NCBI GenBank assembly: GCA_965216205.1
Contig: OZ244139.1
Coordinates: forward strand, 2,852,001-2,916,000
Length of the DNA: 64,000 nucleotides
Direction: 5' to 3'
DNA from: CADEDH01 sp965216205
GTDB taxonomy: Bacteria > Actinomycetota > Acidimicrobiia > Acidimicrobiales > SZUA-35
The notes below the pieces were generated by a model, which did not search any database, was not told the origin of the DNA, and worked only from the letters and a program-made list of their open reading frames with translations. The translations under genes and the position numbers were made by a program. Each line of letters opens with the position of its first letter. Positions within the stretch are counted from its first letter, which is position 1. Shown piece by piece: positions 24,229 to 33,525 of the stretch.

Positions 24229-25041
24229 ATGACGACACTCGGCCTGCTCCATCCTGGCGCCATGGGCGCCGTCCTCGGCTCGGTCGCGACGCCAACCGTC
24301 GTGTGGGCATCGGAGGGCCGCTCACCGGAGAGCCGAGGACGGGCCGAGTCGGCCGGTCTGCGCGATGTCGGCACGGTCGAGGCGATGACCGGCGAGGCCG
24401 ACGTCATCATGTCGGTCTGCCCCCCGGAATCGGCCGAAGAGGTCGCGGTGGCGGTCGCTGACACCGGCTTCGACGGCATCTTCGTCGACGCCAACGCCGT
24501 GGCGCCCGCAACGGCCCGCCGGATCAGCGGTCACTTCGCCCGCTTCGTCGACGGTGGCATCGTCGGTCCTCCGCCGACTGCGCCCGGCCTGACCCGGCTC
24601 TACCTCTGCGGCGACGAGGCGGCGACCGTCGCCGCGCTCTTCGCCGACTCGCCGGTCGAGACCCGGCTCGTCGACGGTGATCCCGGTGCAGCGTCGGCCG
24701 TGAAGATGTGCTTCGCCTCGTGGACGAAGGGAACCTGGGCGTTGCTCCTCGCGATCCGGGCACTGGCCGAGGCGGAAGGCGTCACCGACGCGCTGGTGGG
24801 GGAGTGGTCGACGTCGATGCCCGAGCTCGTCACGAGGAGCGCCGCCGCGAGCGAGGCGGTCGGACCGAAGGCGTGGCGGTTCGAGGGCGAGATGCTCGAG
24901 ATCGCCGCGACGTTCTCCGCCGCCGACCTCCCCGGGGAGTTCCATCTCGGGGCGGCCGAGGTGTACCGGCGGCTCGCCCCGTTGAAGGGCAGCAGGACTC
25001 CGCCGCTCGCCGAAGCGCTGGCACTGCTGCTCGACCGCTGA
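24229..25041 (+). CDS. NAD(P)-binding hydroxyacid dehydrogenase-like protein with DUF1932 domain
   Basis: A 270-residue two-domain protein. The N-terminal Rossmann half (LGLLHPGAMGAVLGS, then IMSVCPPESAEEVA) is like 6-phosphogluconate and 3-hydroxyisobutyrate dehydrogenases. The C-terminal half contains SAVKMCFASWTKGTWALLLA, where the family lysine follows the KM-x-x-x-x-x-x-K pattern of DUF1932. Members oxidise a beta-hydroxy acid with NAD(P). The substrate is unknown. It stands alone, divergent from the DsbA-like gene and convergent with the CAP-domain lipoprotein. Confidence 0.75.
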   Translation: MTTLGLLHPGAMGAVLGSVATPTVVWASEGRSPESRGRAESAGLRDVGTVEAMTGEADVIMSVCPPESAEEVAVAVADTGFDGIFVDANAVAPATARRISGHFARFVDGGIVGPPPTAPGLTRLYLCGDEAATVAALFADSPVETRLVDGDPGAASAVKMCFASWTKGTWALLLAIRALAEAEGVTDALVGEWSTSMPELVTRSAAASEAVGPKAWRFEGEMLEIAATFSAADLPGEFHLGAAEVYRRLAPLKGSRTPPLAEALALLLDR

Positions 25042-25056
25042 GGCGGCTCCCGGCGG

Positions 25057-25860
25057 TCAGTACTTGAACACGTGGGTGCCGTACCAACCGTTCGATGTGA
25101 GGTACAGGCCGATCCCGGATGACGTGTAGCGCTCGTTCGACATGTTCGCGTAGTGCTCGGCGCTGTCCACCCACAACTGGTGGAAGATGTCGGCGGCCTC
25201 GGCGGCGGTCAGCTCCACATTGCTCGTGAAGGCGATGTTCTCCCCGTAGGGACCGTCGCTGTGCTCGAACAGTTGGCTCTCCGCCATCTGACGACTCCAC
25301 TCTCGAGCGAAGGCATCCATCTCGGGATCGCGAACCAGCGCAGGCAGGCTCAACTCGGCCCGGAGGTCGTTCAGCATCGCGAACGAGTGCGCCTCGCCAT
25401 CCTCGATCTGCACCACGTCGGCGGTGATCGGCACGTCGGCGGCGGTGGACGGGGGGACCGACGACTCCTCGGCCGGCGCCTCGCCCGCGTCGGTGACCGT
25501 CGTCGGTGTCGTGCTCGGCGCCGGCGGCGCGGTCGCCGTTGGTTGTGTGGTCGGCGCAACCGTCGACGACGGCACGGTCACGGCCCCCTCCGCCGCCGCG
25601 TCGGGTGAGAGCGTGGGGGGAGCGGGGGCGACCGATGAGTCCGACGCCGCCAGGCCGAACTCACCGTCCGGACCGCTCGCGCCGGCCGCGGCCCCGGTGG
25701 GATCCTCGACGACAGCACCGGATCGGGGCTGGACTGCGACGACGGCCTCATCCGGCGGTGAGCAGGCGATCGTCGCGGTGGCAGCGGCAGCGACGAGCGC
25801 CGCCCATCGGATGGTCCTTCTCACCGCGCGGGTGGGGGGCATGACGACTTCAGCTTGCAT
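25057..25860 (-). CDS. CAP/SCP-domain lipoprotein
   Basis: A 267-residue exported protein. The signal peptide (WAALVAAAATATIACSPP) ends in a lipobox-like I-A-C, so it is probably lipid-anchored. A Thr/Pro/Ala-rich linker of about 110 residues follows, then a CAP (SCP/PR1) domain of about 120 residues with AFAREWSRQMAES, PYGENIAF and IFHQLWVDSAEHYANM (GEN and HYxN being the domain signatures). CAP proteins bind lipids or act in envelope interactions; catalysis is uncertain. ATG codons at 25860 and 25842 are both possible starts; the first has a GGGGA tract nearby. Confidence 0.75.
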   Translation of the reverse strand: MQAEVVMPPTRAVRRTIRWAALVAAAATATIACSPPDEAVVAVQPRSGAVVEDPTGAAAGASGPDGEFGLAASDSSVAPAPPTLSPDAAAEGAVTVPSSTVAPTTQPTATAPPAPSTTPTTVTDAGEAPAEESSVPPSTAADVPITADVVQIEDGEAHSFAMLNDLRAELSLPALVRDPEMDAFAREWSRQMAESQLFEHSDGPYGENIAFTSNVELTAAEAADIFHQLWVDSAEHYANMSNERYTSSGIGLYLTSNGWYGTHVFKY

Positions 25861-26264
25861 GTGTCCCCTGATTTCGTGTCCGCTCTACCGCCGGCCCACG
25901 CCGGCCATCGCCTCACGACCCGCTCGCTCGCCTACCCGCTCGTTCGTTCCGGTCAACCGCCGCTCGCCGTCTCGGCGCTCATGCGCTCCACGGTGCAACA
26001 GCATCGCGACCTGGCATGGTAGCCATCGTTCACCGCTTCGGGACGACATTCCGATGAGAATCCGCCACAGCCCCGCAACGCGTCGGACCGAGCCGGCCCC
26101 AGCTACCACCGCCGTCGGAAAGCAGCTGGGGCTGGCTCGAGTTCCGGAGGCTCACCTGCGGTCATCGGGACCTGATGAGCCCGGGCAGCCGAGGCTGTCG
26201 CCCCTGACCACTTGCCTTCCAGCGTGCCGCGCCGGGGTTGAAGATCGATTGGAAGTCGATTGGA
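25861..26264. other. Gene-free interval between CAP lipoprotein and SARP regulator
   Basis: About 400 bp without a credible gene. It holds the upstream region of the CAP gene and the downstream end of the SARP gene, both on the minus strand. A 9-bp inverted repeat GCCCCAGCT/AGCTGGGGC (26096-26104 with 26124-26132) could form a hairpin, and TCGATTGGAA occurs twice in tandem at 26244-26264. No RNA family was recognised. Confidence 0.6.
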
Positions 26265-26288
26265 ACCCCCGACGACATCGTCGGGGGT
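26265..26288 (-). terminator. Hairpin terminator after the SARP gene
   Basis: A perfect 10-bp stem (ACCCCCGACG with CGTCGGGGGT) and four-base loop lies 6 bp beyond the stop codon of the minus-strand regulator. The following strand is only moderately T-rich, so it may be an I-type or Rho-aided terminator. Confidence 0.6.
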
Positions 26289-26294
26289 GGCGGC

Positions 26295-29200
26295 TCACCG
26301 GTTCCGATCGGGATCCCGGCGCCCGGTGACCATCTCCGTGGCGAGGTCGACCGACTCCTGCCACAGCCGATCCGCCGTGGCGCGGTCGCCGGCGTTGGCC
26401 GCCAGCCCGGCGCGGGCGGCCAACGTCTGGCGGAGCCAGGCCCTCGCACCGACGGCGCGGCATCGGCGCTCGCTCTCGGTGAGCCACACCGTCGCCGAGT
26501 CGCGCTCGCCGGCTGCAGCGGCTGCGATACCGGCGAGGAGACAGCCGGGTCCGAGGACGACCAGACCTCCCCACAGTGTGATCGTCTGATCCGTCCACCG
26601 ATCGAGCCGGCCGAGAACATCGAGGGCGGTCTCCTCGTCGCCGGCCTGGGAGGCGGCGATCGCCACGAGGCCGACGGTCCCGACCCCGGCCGGATCGTTG
26701 AGCACGGCTCGCCAGCCCGGCTGGTCGACGAGCTCGTCGATGAGCGCCCGAGCCGGCCCCACATCGCCCCGACCAACCGCCCCCAGCGCCTCGAACGCCA
26801 GGTGGTCGACCGAGTCGAGCTGGGCGCCCCGACCGTCCGCGGTCCCCTCGAGGGAATCGAGCTTGCCCTGGACCCAGCGCAATACGAGCATCTGGCGGTC
26901 GAAGGCGGCGGGATCGATGCCCGCCCGCTGGCAGCGGGACCTGGCCCGCCCGATCCGGCGCTCGACCTGACCGAGCTCGCCGAGCGGGAGAAGCGCTGCC
27001 ACCTCCAGGGCCAGCCGGTCGAGCTCGAGCGCCTCCGGCGCAGCACCGGGCGCGGGGAGCGACGTCAGCTCGTCGACGACCGCGTCGACCGACGTGGGAT
27101 CGCTCCGATCGAACCCGTCGACGAGGCGGAGGCGGGCCGACAGCAGGCGCTCATGACCCCGCTGGCGGGTCGTGCGCTCGACGTCGAGCCGATGATCGAG
27201 GATCGTCGCCATCGTGCCCCGGTCGATCGCCGGACCATCGATGCCGAAGCGGGTGGCCAGGGGACCCACCGGCTTCGTGTCACCGGTGGCCAGCACGAGC
27301 CTTGCCAGCTCGACGTGAGCCAGCACGTCCGCCGCCTCGTCGAGCTGTGGATGCCCACCGCCCGGGTTCGTGTCGTCGGGCGACCGTATCGCCAGGAGCG
27401 CCTCCATCTCGACGTCGGTGAGCGCCGTCGACGGATCATCTCGGTCGATGGGGAACCGGGCGAGCCGTAGCGCCACGGCGAGCGACAACGGGTTGCGGGG
27501 ACCGTGCTCCCGCACGACCTCGGCCAGTCGACGACGACCCTCCGGCTCCGCATCGAGGGCCACCCCCGCCCAGGAGGCACCGGCGAAGGCCGGCCCCTCG
27601 ACGGGAGCCCCGGTGACGGCGAGGGCCACCGACGCCGCGAGGCGGGGGTCGTCGGCCAGGGTCGCGGCGCGGGTGGCATCGATCGCGAGTCGCCGCAGCT
27701 CACTCCGCTGGCCGCGGATCCGTGCGACCTGGCAGAGGAAGGAGCCCAGATCGGCTGCCAAGCCGTCGGACCGGTCGGCGTCGGTCATCGCGTCGAGGCC
27801 GGACCTGACGATCACTTCGAACTCGAACAGCTCGTCGAGCGACACCTTGGCCTGCGCTGCGGTCAGCGCGAACCGAGCGGCGAGAAGCGACGTCCCGGCC
27901 GATCTCGCCTTCGAGAAGTGCCTGGCCAGCACGGCCTCCGGCGCCCCCCGCCGCCACAGCGCATGGCCCACCGTGGCGTGGAGCCTGGCCCGACGAGGGC
28001 TCGGGAGCTTGCTGATCAGGGCTTTCGCCACGATCGGGTGGGTGAACCGATAGCCGAGCCCACCCGGATCACCGGTGACCAGGCCTCCGCCGACGAGCCG
28101 CTCGAGCGTCGCCTCCACCCGATGCGACGACAGCTCGGCGATCTCGGCCAGCACGTCGCCGGTGAACCCCGGACCATGCGCCGCCGCCACGGTGAGGACG
28201 GCCTCGGCCTCGGCGTCGACCTCCTCGAGTCGGTCGAGAACCCGGTCCCGGAGCGCGGCGGTCGGCCGGAGGGCCACGGCGACCCCGCCGGTGGGGTCGA
28301 GCTCGCTCGCCTCGTCGCCGACCCCGCCGATGTCGGCGACGAGCTCGGTGATGAACGACGCGTTGCCGGCGGTCTCGGTGACGATGCGGGTCGACAACGT
28401 CCCCCCGCCGATCCCACGCCGTTCGAGCAGCGTGTCGACCGCCGCCCGATCCAACGGCGACAGCGGGAGACGCACCACGTTCGACGGGCGACCGAGTGCC
28501 CGCAACCCTGCCGCAGGGCCGCCCAGGTTCGGCTCGCGCCAGATCACGATGAAGGTGATGGGGCTGGTGGCGAGCGATGTCGCGGCGAAGGTGAGGAGCT
28601 CGATCGACGACGGATCGGCCCACTGTGCGTCGTCGACGACGATCATGAGCGGCACCTTCGCCGCCTGCCGACGGAGAACATCGACGATCGGCCTGAACAG
28701 CGCCGCCCCCTCCCGTGACGACGGGTCGCCGAGGCCGATCGACCGGTGGCAGTCGGCCCCGTCGCCGCCGTCGGAATCGTCGACGTCGGTCCGATCCTCG
28801 ACATCACCCTCGGCGCAGCCTTCGACGCGATCGCCTGGCCGCGCCTGTGCGATCGCCTCGATCCGGGGCCGGAGCTCGTCGTCGACCACGTGGACCAGCC
28901 CGTCGAGCGCCTGCCCCCAGGGCCAGAGCGCAAGCGTCGACGCGATCGGTCGACACCGTCCCCACACCACGTCGGCCCCGGTGACGGTCGCAGCGAACGC
29001 CTCCACGAGCGCGGTCTTCCCGATCCCGGACTCGCCGGTCACCACGACGGTGTGACCGCGGCCAGCCGCCAGATCCCGCGCCACGTCGCCCAGCGTCGCC
29101 AGCTCGTCGTCCCGCCCCACCAGGCCACCGGCCACCGAACCGTCGGTGGAGCCGACCTGGTCGACCTCCGAGCCGTGCCGATCGACCGCGCCATCTCTCG

Positions 29201-30056
29201 CCGCCGGCGTCACCGGTGGCAGCTCGACCGGTGCGAGCCCGCCGGCCGACGGCAGCAGCAGTGACGGGTCGTGGGTGAGGATCCGATGCTCGAGCTCCTC
29301 GATCGGACGGCCAGGCGTGACGCCGAGCGACTCGAGCAGGCGTTGGCGCAGCTCGCGGCACACCGCCAACGCATCGGACTGCCGGCCGGCGCGGTAGAGC
29401 GCCAGCATCGCCAGCTCCGACAGCCGCTCCCTGAGCGGGTGGAGCGCAATCGCAGCCTCGACGTCGGCGATGACGCCCTCGAGCTCGCCGAGCTCGAGAC
29501 GAGCCGTCGACGAGAGCTCGATCATCGCCAGCCGGAGCTCGGTCAGCCTCGACCGGTAGGCGAGGAGGGCGTCGCTCTCGACCATCCCCTCACAGACCTC
29601 GCCTCGCCACAGGCTCTGCGCCTCCCGGAAGCGGACCGTCGCCGCTCCCGGATCACGGTTTGCGAGCGCTGCCTGGCCGGCGGTCAGCGACGCTTCGAAG
29701 CGGTGAGCGTCGATCTGGGATCGATCGACGTTCAATCGGTAGCCGGGCGGCGAGCTCTCGATACAGCTCCGCCTGTCGCCCCGGTCCCGATCCGGCTCGA
29801 TGCTCCTCCGGAGGTTGGAGACGTAGCTCCGGATCGCGACCTCGGGCCGGTTGGGGGCGTCGCCGTCCCAGACGCTGTCCACGAGCTGATCCATCGACAC
29901 GACGTGACCCGGGCTCAGCACGAGCCGGCCGAGGACGGCGAGTTGCCGGGGTCCCCCCAGCCGCACCGGGCTGCCGTCCACGGTGACGGTCAATGGCCCG
30001 AGGACGTTGAACGTGGTTGTCGGGTGATCGCCCGACTCGTCGGCGGAATCGTGCAT
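26295..30056 (-). CDS. Large SARP/BTAD regulator with AAA-type ATPase and TPR-like region
   Basis: A 1253-residue transcriptional regulator. Residues 13-92 form an OmpR-like winged helix (FNVLGPLTV, RQLAVLGRLVLSPGHVVSMD, AIRSYVSNLRRSIE). Residues about 118-262 are the bacterial transcriptional activation domain (DAHRFEASLTAG, LRERLSELAMLALYRAGRQ). An ATPase module follows, with Walker A GESGIGKTALVE near 341 and Walker B LMIVVDDAQWADP near 469. The remaining half is helical and TPR-like. The layout matches the large SARP-LAL regulators of actinobacteria that control secondary metabolism or neighbouring operons. The ATG at 30056 is used. It is divergent from an M20 peptidase gene. Its target and ligand are unknown. 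Confidence 0.85.
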   Translation of the reverse strand: MHDSADESGDHPTTTFNVLGPLTVTVDGSPVRLGGPRQLAVLGRLVLSPGHVVSMDQLVDSVWDGDAPNRPEVAIRSYVSNLRRSIEPDRDRGDRRSCIESSPPGYRLNVDRSQIDAHRFEASLTAGQAALANRDPGAATVRFREAQSLWRGEVCEGMVESDALLAYRSRLTELRLAMIELSSTARLELGELEGVIADVEAAIALHPLRERLSELAMLALYRAGRQSDALAVCRELRQRLLESLGVTPGRPIEELEHRILTHDPSLLLPSAGGLAPVELPPVTPAARDGAVDRHGSEVDQVGSTDGSVAGGLVGRDDELATLGDVARDLAAGRGHTVVVTGESGIGKTALVEAFAATVTGADVVWGRCRPIASTLALWPWGQALDGLVHVVDDELRPRIEAIAQARPGDRVEGCAEGDVEDRTDVDDSDGGDGADCHRSIGLGDPSSREGAALFRPIVDVLRRQAAKVPLMIVVDDAQWADPSSIELLTFAATSLATSPITFIVIWREPNLGGPAAGLRALGRPSNVVRLPLSPLDRAAVDTLLERRGIGGGTLSTRIVTETAGNASFITELVADIGGVGDEASELDPTGGVAVALRPTAALRDRVLDRLEEVDAEAEAVLTVAAAHGPGFTGDVLAEIAELSSHRVEATLERLVGGGLVTGDPGGLGYRFTHPIVAKALISKLPSPRRARLHATVGHALWRRGAPEAVLARHFSKARSAGTSLLAARFALTAAQAKVSLDELFEFEVIVRSGLDAMTDADRSDGLAADLGSFLCQVARIRGQRSELRRLAIDATRAATLADDPRLAASVALAVTGAPVEGPAFAGASWAGVALDAEPEGRRRLAEVVREHGPRNPLSLAVALRLARFPIDRDDPSTALTDVEMEALLAIRSPDDTNPGGGHPQLDEAADVLAHVELARLVLATGDTKPVGPLATRFGIDGPAIDRGTMATILDHRLDVERTTRQRGHERLLSARLRLVDGFDRSDPTSVDAVVDELTSLPAPGAAPEALELDRLALEVAALLPLGELGQVERRIGRARSRCQRAGIDPAAFDRQMLVLRWVQGKLDSLEGTADGRGAQLDSVDHLAFEALGAVGRGDVGPARALIDELVDQPGWRAVLNDPAGVGTVGLVAIAASQAGDEETALDVLGRLDRWTDQTITLWGGLVVLGPGCLLAGIAAAAAGERDSATVWLTESERRCRAVGARAWLRQTLAARAGLAANAGDRATADRLWQESVDLATEMVTGRRDPDRNR

Positions 30057-30166
30057 TGGGCGGCGTCGCCGTCGGGAGCAGCGGCGGTTGGCGGCGATCG
30101 GCGACCCGCACACTGTACGGCCGCGTGGCCCTTCCGCCACGGATCACGTGATGGGCGAGATCACCA

Positions 30167-30172
30167 TAGACT
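30167..30172 (+). promoter_or_regulatory. -10 box for a leaderless transcript
   Basis: TAGACT lies 5 nt before the ATG at 30178. It supports that ATG over an in-frame ATG at 30151. Confidence 0.45.
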
Positions 30173-30177
30173 CTGGC

Positions 30178-31533
30178 ATGCCAACCGACACGACCGGCGA
30201 GACCATCGAGCTCCTCCAAGCGCTGATCCGGAACCGATGCGTCAACGACGGCACGCCGAGCTCGGGGGAGGAGATCCGGAACGCCGACACGCTCACGTCG
30301 TTCTTGGAGCCGACCGGCCTGCCCATCGAGCGGTTCGAGCCGACCCCGGGCCGGGTCTCGATCGTCAGCCGGATCGAGGGCACGGACCCGACCGCCCCGA
30401 AGTTGTGCTTGATGGGCCACACCGACGTGGTCCCCGCCAATCCCGAAGGCTGGCGCCACGATCCATTCGGCGGCGAGCTGATCCGTACGGCGGACGGAAC
30501 GCCCGAGGTCTGGGGCCGGGGGGCGGTCGACATGCTCAACGTCACGTCGTCGATGGCGGTGGCGTTCCGCCATCTCGCCGACAGCGGGTTCCGGCCTGCC
30601 GGCGACCTGATCTACTTCGCCGTGGCCGACGAGGAGGCGGGGTCGGCCCACGGTGCCCAGTGGATGGCCGACAACCATCCCGAACGGATCCGGGCCGACT
30701 ACGTGCTCACCGAGAACGGCGGCCTGCACTCGGGGCCGGCTGGCAGCCCGGCGATCGGGATCAACATCGGCGAGAAGGGGGTTGCCTGGCGACGGTTGCG
30801 GTTGCGGGGTGAGCCCGGGCACGGCTCGATGCCGTTCCGGTCCGACAACGCCCTCATCAAAGCGGCGGCGGTGGCCCAACGACTCGCCGATTACCGGCCG
30901 GCTCCCCGTTTCACCGAGCTGTGGAAGGAGCGGGTCGATTCGCTCCCGGTCGATGCCGACACCAGGGCGGCGATGCTCGACGAGGGCCGGCTCGACGACG
31001 TCCTCGCGGGGCTCCCGAATCGGGGGGCAGCTGCCCATCTCCATGCGTGCAGTCACACCACGTTCTCCGTCAACGTGGTGGACGGAGGCCGGATGAAGGC
31101 GAATGTCATCCCGGACACCGTCGAGCTCCAGGTCGACATCCGAACCCTGCCGGGGGAGGACGGCGACGACGTCCGGCGACACCTCGACCAGGCCCTCGGC
31201 GACCTCGCCGACACCGTGGAGGTCGAGATCATCATGAACGACCCGGCGTCGATCAGCCGGACCGACAACCCGCTGTGGGAATCGCTCCAACGGGCGGTGA
31301 CCAAGCCGTTCCCCAGCGCCCGGCTGAGCCCGCAGATGACCGTCGGCTTCACCGACGCCAGGGTGTTCCGGCAGATGGGGTCGGTGGCCTACGGCGCTGG
31401 GCTGTTCAGCCCAGAGCTCGACGGGGGTGACTTCGCCAGCCGGTTCCACGGCAACAACGAGCGAATCGACGTGGAGTCGCTGCGCCTCACCACCGAGCTC
31501 TGGCTCGACGTCGCCCGCGACCTGCTCGGCTGA
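30178..31533 (+). CDS. M20 family metallopeptidase/deacylase
   Basis: A 451-residue dinuclear zinc hydrolase. Metal ligands and catalytic residues appear as LMGHTDVVPANPEGWRHDPF (His and Asp), WGRGAVDMLN (bridging Asp), VADEEAGSAHG (general-base Glu), TENGG and, near the C-terminus, FHGNNERI. A dimerisation domain lies between about residues 190 and 320. Relatives cleave N-acyl amino acids, carboxypeptidase substrates or dipeptides. No signal peptide is visible, so it is cytosolic. It is followed by a short membrane protein. The start is set by the leaderless-type -10 box. Confidence 0.85.
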   Translation: MPTDTTGETIELLQALIRNRCVNDGTPSSGEEIRNADTLTSFLEPTGLPIERFEPTPGRVSIVSRIEGTDPTAPKLCLMGHTDVVPANPEGWRHDPFGGELIRTADGTPEVWGRGAVDMLNVTSSMAVAFRHLADSGFRPAGDLIYFAVADEEAGSAHGAQWMADNHPERIRADYVLTENGGLHSGPAGSPAIGINIGEKGVAWRRLRLRGEPGHGSMPFRSDNALIKAAAVAQRLADYRPAPRFTELWKERVDSLPVDADTRAAMLDEGRLDDVLAGLPNRGAAAHLHACSHTTFSVNVVDGGRMKANVIPDTVELQVDIRTLPGEDGDDVRRHLDQALGDLADTVEVEIIMNDPASISRTDNPLWESLQRAVTKPFPSARLSPQMTVGFTDARVFRQMGSVAYGAGLFSPELDGGDFASRFHGNNERIDVESLRLTTELWLDVARDLLG

Positions 31534-31557
31534 TCCCGCGCCGATCGGAGCAGGGGC

Positions 31558-31563
31558 TATCCT
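31558..31563 (+). promoter_or_regulatory. -10 box upstream of the small membrane protein
   Basis: TATCCT lies 11 nt before the ATG at 31575, giving a leader of only about 5 nt if used. Confidence 0.4.
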
Positions 31564-31574
31564 GCATCGGCAGC

Positions 31575-31757
31575 ATGGCTCAGAAGTCCTCACACCGCAG
31601 CCGTGGGTCGGGTCGGTCAGCAACGATCCAATGGCTGGCACTCGGCGTCGTGGCCGTGCTCGCCCTGCTGGCGGCGTTCGTCTTCTTCGGCGACGACAGC
31701 GGCCGGGGTGGCGGCCACACCGGGCTTCGCTCGGCCGCACCGATCACCGCGAGCTGA
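31575..31757 (+). CDS. Small single-pass membrane protein
   Basis: A 60-residue protein with a basic, Ser/Arg-rich N-terminus (about 18 residues), one hydrophobic helix (WLALGVVAVLALLAAFVFF) and a short polar tail with a Gly-rich stretch. The positive-inside rule places the N-terminus in the cytoplasm. I recognise no family. A plausible -10 box precedes it and codon use is normal for the window, which supports it as a real gene. Its position between the peptidase and the ApbE cluster does not reveal a role. Confidence 0.55.
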   Translation: MAQKSSHRSRGSGRSATIQWLALGVVAVLALLAAFVFFGDDSGRGGGHTGLRSAAPITAS

Positions 31758-31911
31758 CGCTCCGACGAGGACGACACGGAGACCGGTGGGCCGGGATGCC
31801 GGTCGACCGATGGGAATCCAGCGCGATGCGCCCATTTGTGTTACGAATTGGCTACCATTCAGGTCGAAGCGGGCCGGCGGGGCAGGCCTCTGAATCCCTC
31901 GGAGACTCACG

Positions 31912-32499
31912 TTGTTTCGACGCAACCACCCTGCACGGCGGACCCGCGCTGCACTCGGCGCGGTAGGTGCAACGTCCTACGTCGCGGTCGCGTGGGTCAT
32001 CTCGGCCGAGGCCGAGTCGGAAGCTCAGGTCAACCTCGCCGCATCCCTGCAGCGCGCGGCCGAGAGCAACGCCGCCGAGGCCGTCATCGGGCCGGGGCCG
32101 AGCCTCGAGCTCTCCGGCGGGGCCACCCCGTCGATCCTCGCGGCAGCCGGGGTGGTCGGCGACGGCGCTGCATCCCCCACCGAGGCGTCCGATCCGTCGA
32201 CGACCGCTGAACCGGCCACCACCGCCGCACCTGCGGCGACCGAGGCGCCGACGACCCAGGCCCCGACGACGGCTGCGCCGACCACCACCGCCGCCCCCGC
32301 CAGCAGCGAGGAGACGCAGGCCACGGCGGCGCCGACCACCGAGGCCCCCGCCACCACGGCGGCACCCACCACGGCCGCTCCCACCCAGCCGACCGAGACC
32401 ACGGCGGCACCGACCACCTCCACCACTGCTGCTCCCACGACGGCACCGACCACCACGCCGACCACAGCGCCGACGACCACGGAGAGCGGCGGGAGCTGA
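31912..32499 (+). CDS. Exported Thr/Ala/Pro-rich low-complexity protein beside ApbE
   Basis: A 195-residue protein. A basic start and one hydrophobic segment (ALGAVGATSYVAVAWVI) form a signal anchor, followed by about 60 ordinary residues and then 120 residues of Thr/Ala/Pro-rich low complexity like a wall-spanning tether. No FMN-binding domain is present. A short motif SGGATPS (residues 68-74) loosely resembles the S/D-G-A-T/S flavinylation site used by ApbE, but has Gly in the first key position. The TTG at 31912 follows GGAG by about 8 nt. It directly abuts the ApbE gene, so a role in the same membrane redox system is likely but unproven. Confidence 0.6.
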   Translation: MFRRNHPARRTRAALGAVGATSYVAVAWVISAEAESEAQVNLAASLQRAAESNAAEAVIGPGPSLELSGGATPSILAAAGVVGDGAASPTEASDPSTTAEPATTAAPAATEAPTTQAPTTAAPTTTAAPASSEETQATAAPTTEAPATTAAPTTAAPTQPTETTAAPTTSTTAAPTTAPTTTPTTAPTTTESGGS

Positions 32500-33525
32500 A
32501 TGATCCACGCCCGACCCGAGCCCGCTGGTACGGCGGCCAGTTCGGAGCGGAGGTTCCGGGCGATGAACACCGATGTCCACGTCGTGGTCGTCGGGTCGGG
32601 GAGCATCGAACGCGAGCGGGCGCTCGACGCAGCGGAGGGTGCGGTCCACGACCGGGAGCAGCGCTGGAGCCGATTCCTCGCCGACTCCGAGGTGTCGGTG
32701 CTCAACCGCTCGGCCGGTCGCCCGGTGATCGTCGCCGAGGACACCTTCGGGCTGGTGAGGAACGCGGTGGAGGCATGGCACCTCACCGGTGGCGTCTTCG
32801 ACCCGACGGTCGGCCGATCGCTGATCGCGGCCGGCTACAACCGCAGCTTCGAGCTCCTGAGCGCCGATGGTGGACCACCGCCGAGGGCTCGTCACGTCCC
32901 GGCGGCCACCCCGGCGGGCATCGAGCTCCACGACGCCACCAGCTCGGTGGTGCTCCCCGAGGGTGTGACCATCGACCTGGGCGGGATCGCCAAGGGCGCG
33001 GCCTGCGACGCGATCGCGACCGAGGTGCTGGCGTCCGGTGCGTCCGGATGCTGTGTCAACATCGGCGGCGATCTCCGCGTCGCCGGGACGGCGCCAGACG
33101 AGCGGGGCTGGACCGTGACCCTTCGCTGCCCCGGCTCGAGCGAGCGACGGTCGATCGCTCTCGACGACGGCGCCGTCTGCACCTCCACGACGACCAGGCG
33201 ACGCTGGCGGACCGCCGATGGTGGCGAGCACCACCTCCGCGACCCGATGACCGGCGCCCCGCTCGACACCGGCATCGCCTCGGCGACCGTGCTGGCGGCC
33301 AGAGCCGATCAGGCCGAGGTCCTCACGAAGGCCGCGATCGCAGCCGGCTCGTCCGGCGTCGCCGGCCTGTTCGCCACCCACGGCGTCACCGGCCTGGTCG
33401 TCGACGACGCCGGCACGGTACATGAACTCCCCGGATTCGATCGGTTTACACTTGTTGGACGTGCACCTGACACCATCCGGCAGGACGGATCATCGCCACC
33501 GGGAAGCGACCATCGGGTCTCCTGA
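32500..33525 (+). CDS. apbE: FAD:protein FMN transferase (ApbE family)
   Basis: A 341-residue flavin transferase that attaches FMN to threonine or serine of exported redox proteins. RFRAMNTDVHV corresponds to the family N-terminal motif. The region FDPTVGRSL, the metal/FAD site TIDLGGIAKGAACD, and CVNIGGDLRVAG are all conserved. The later DPMTGAPLDTGIASATV is the typical C-terminal block. No signal peptide is seen. Its ATG follows the previous stop directly, and its own stop shares one base with the start of the ferric-reductase-like gene, so the three genes are one operon. Confidence 0.9.
   Translation: MIHARPEPAGTAASSERRFRAMNTDVHVVVVGSGSIERERALDAAEGAVHDREQRWSRFLADSEVSVLNRSAGRPVIVAEDTFGLVRNAVEAWHLTGGVFDPTVGRSLIAAGYNRSFELLSADGGPPPRARHVPAATPAGIELHDATSSVVLPEGVTIDLGGIAKGAACDAIATEVLASGASGCCVNIGGDLRVAGTAPDERGWTVTLRCPGSSERRSIALDDGAVCTSTTTRRRWRTADGGEHHLRDPMTGAPLDTGIASATVLAARADQAEVLTKAAIAAGSSGVAGLFATHGVTGLVVDDAGTVHELPGFDRFTLVGRAPDTIRQDGSSPPGSDHRVS

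Noticed and set aside
32180..32490. Thr/Ala/Pro-coding stretch as a non-coding microsatellite
   Set aside because: It stays in frame, follows a signal anchor, ends exactly at the ApbE start and has the make-up of wall-spanning linkers.
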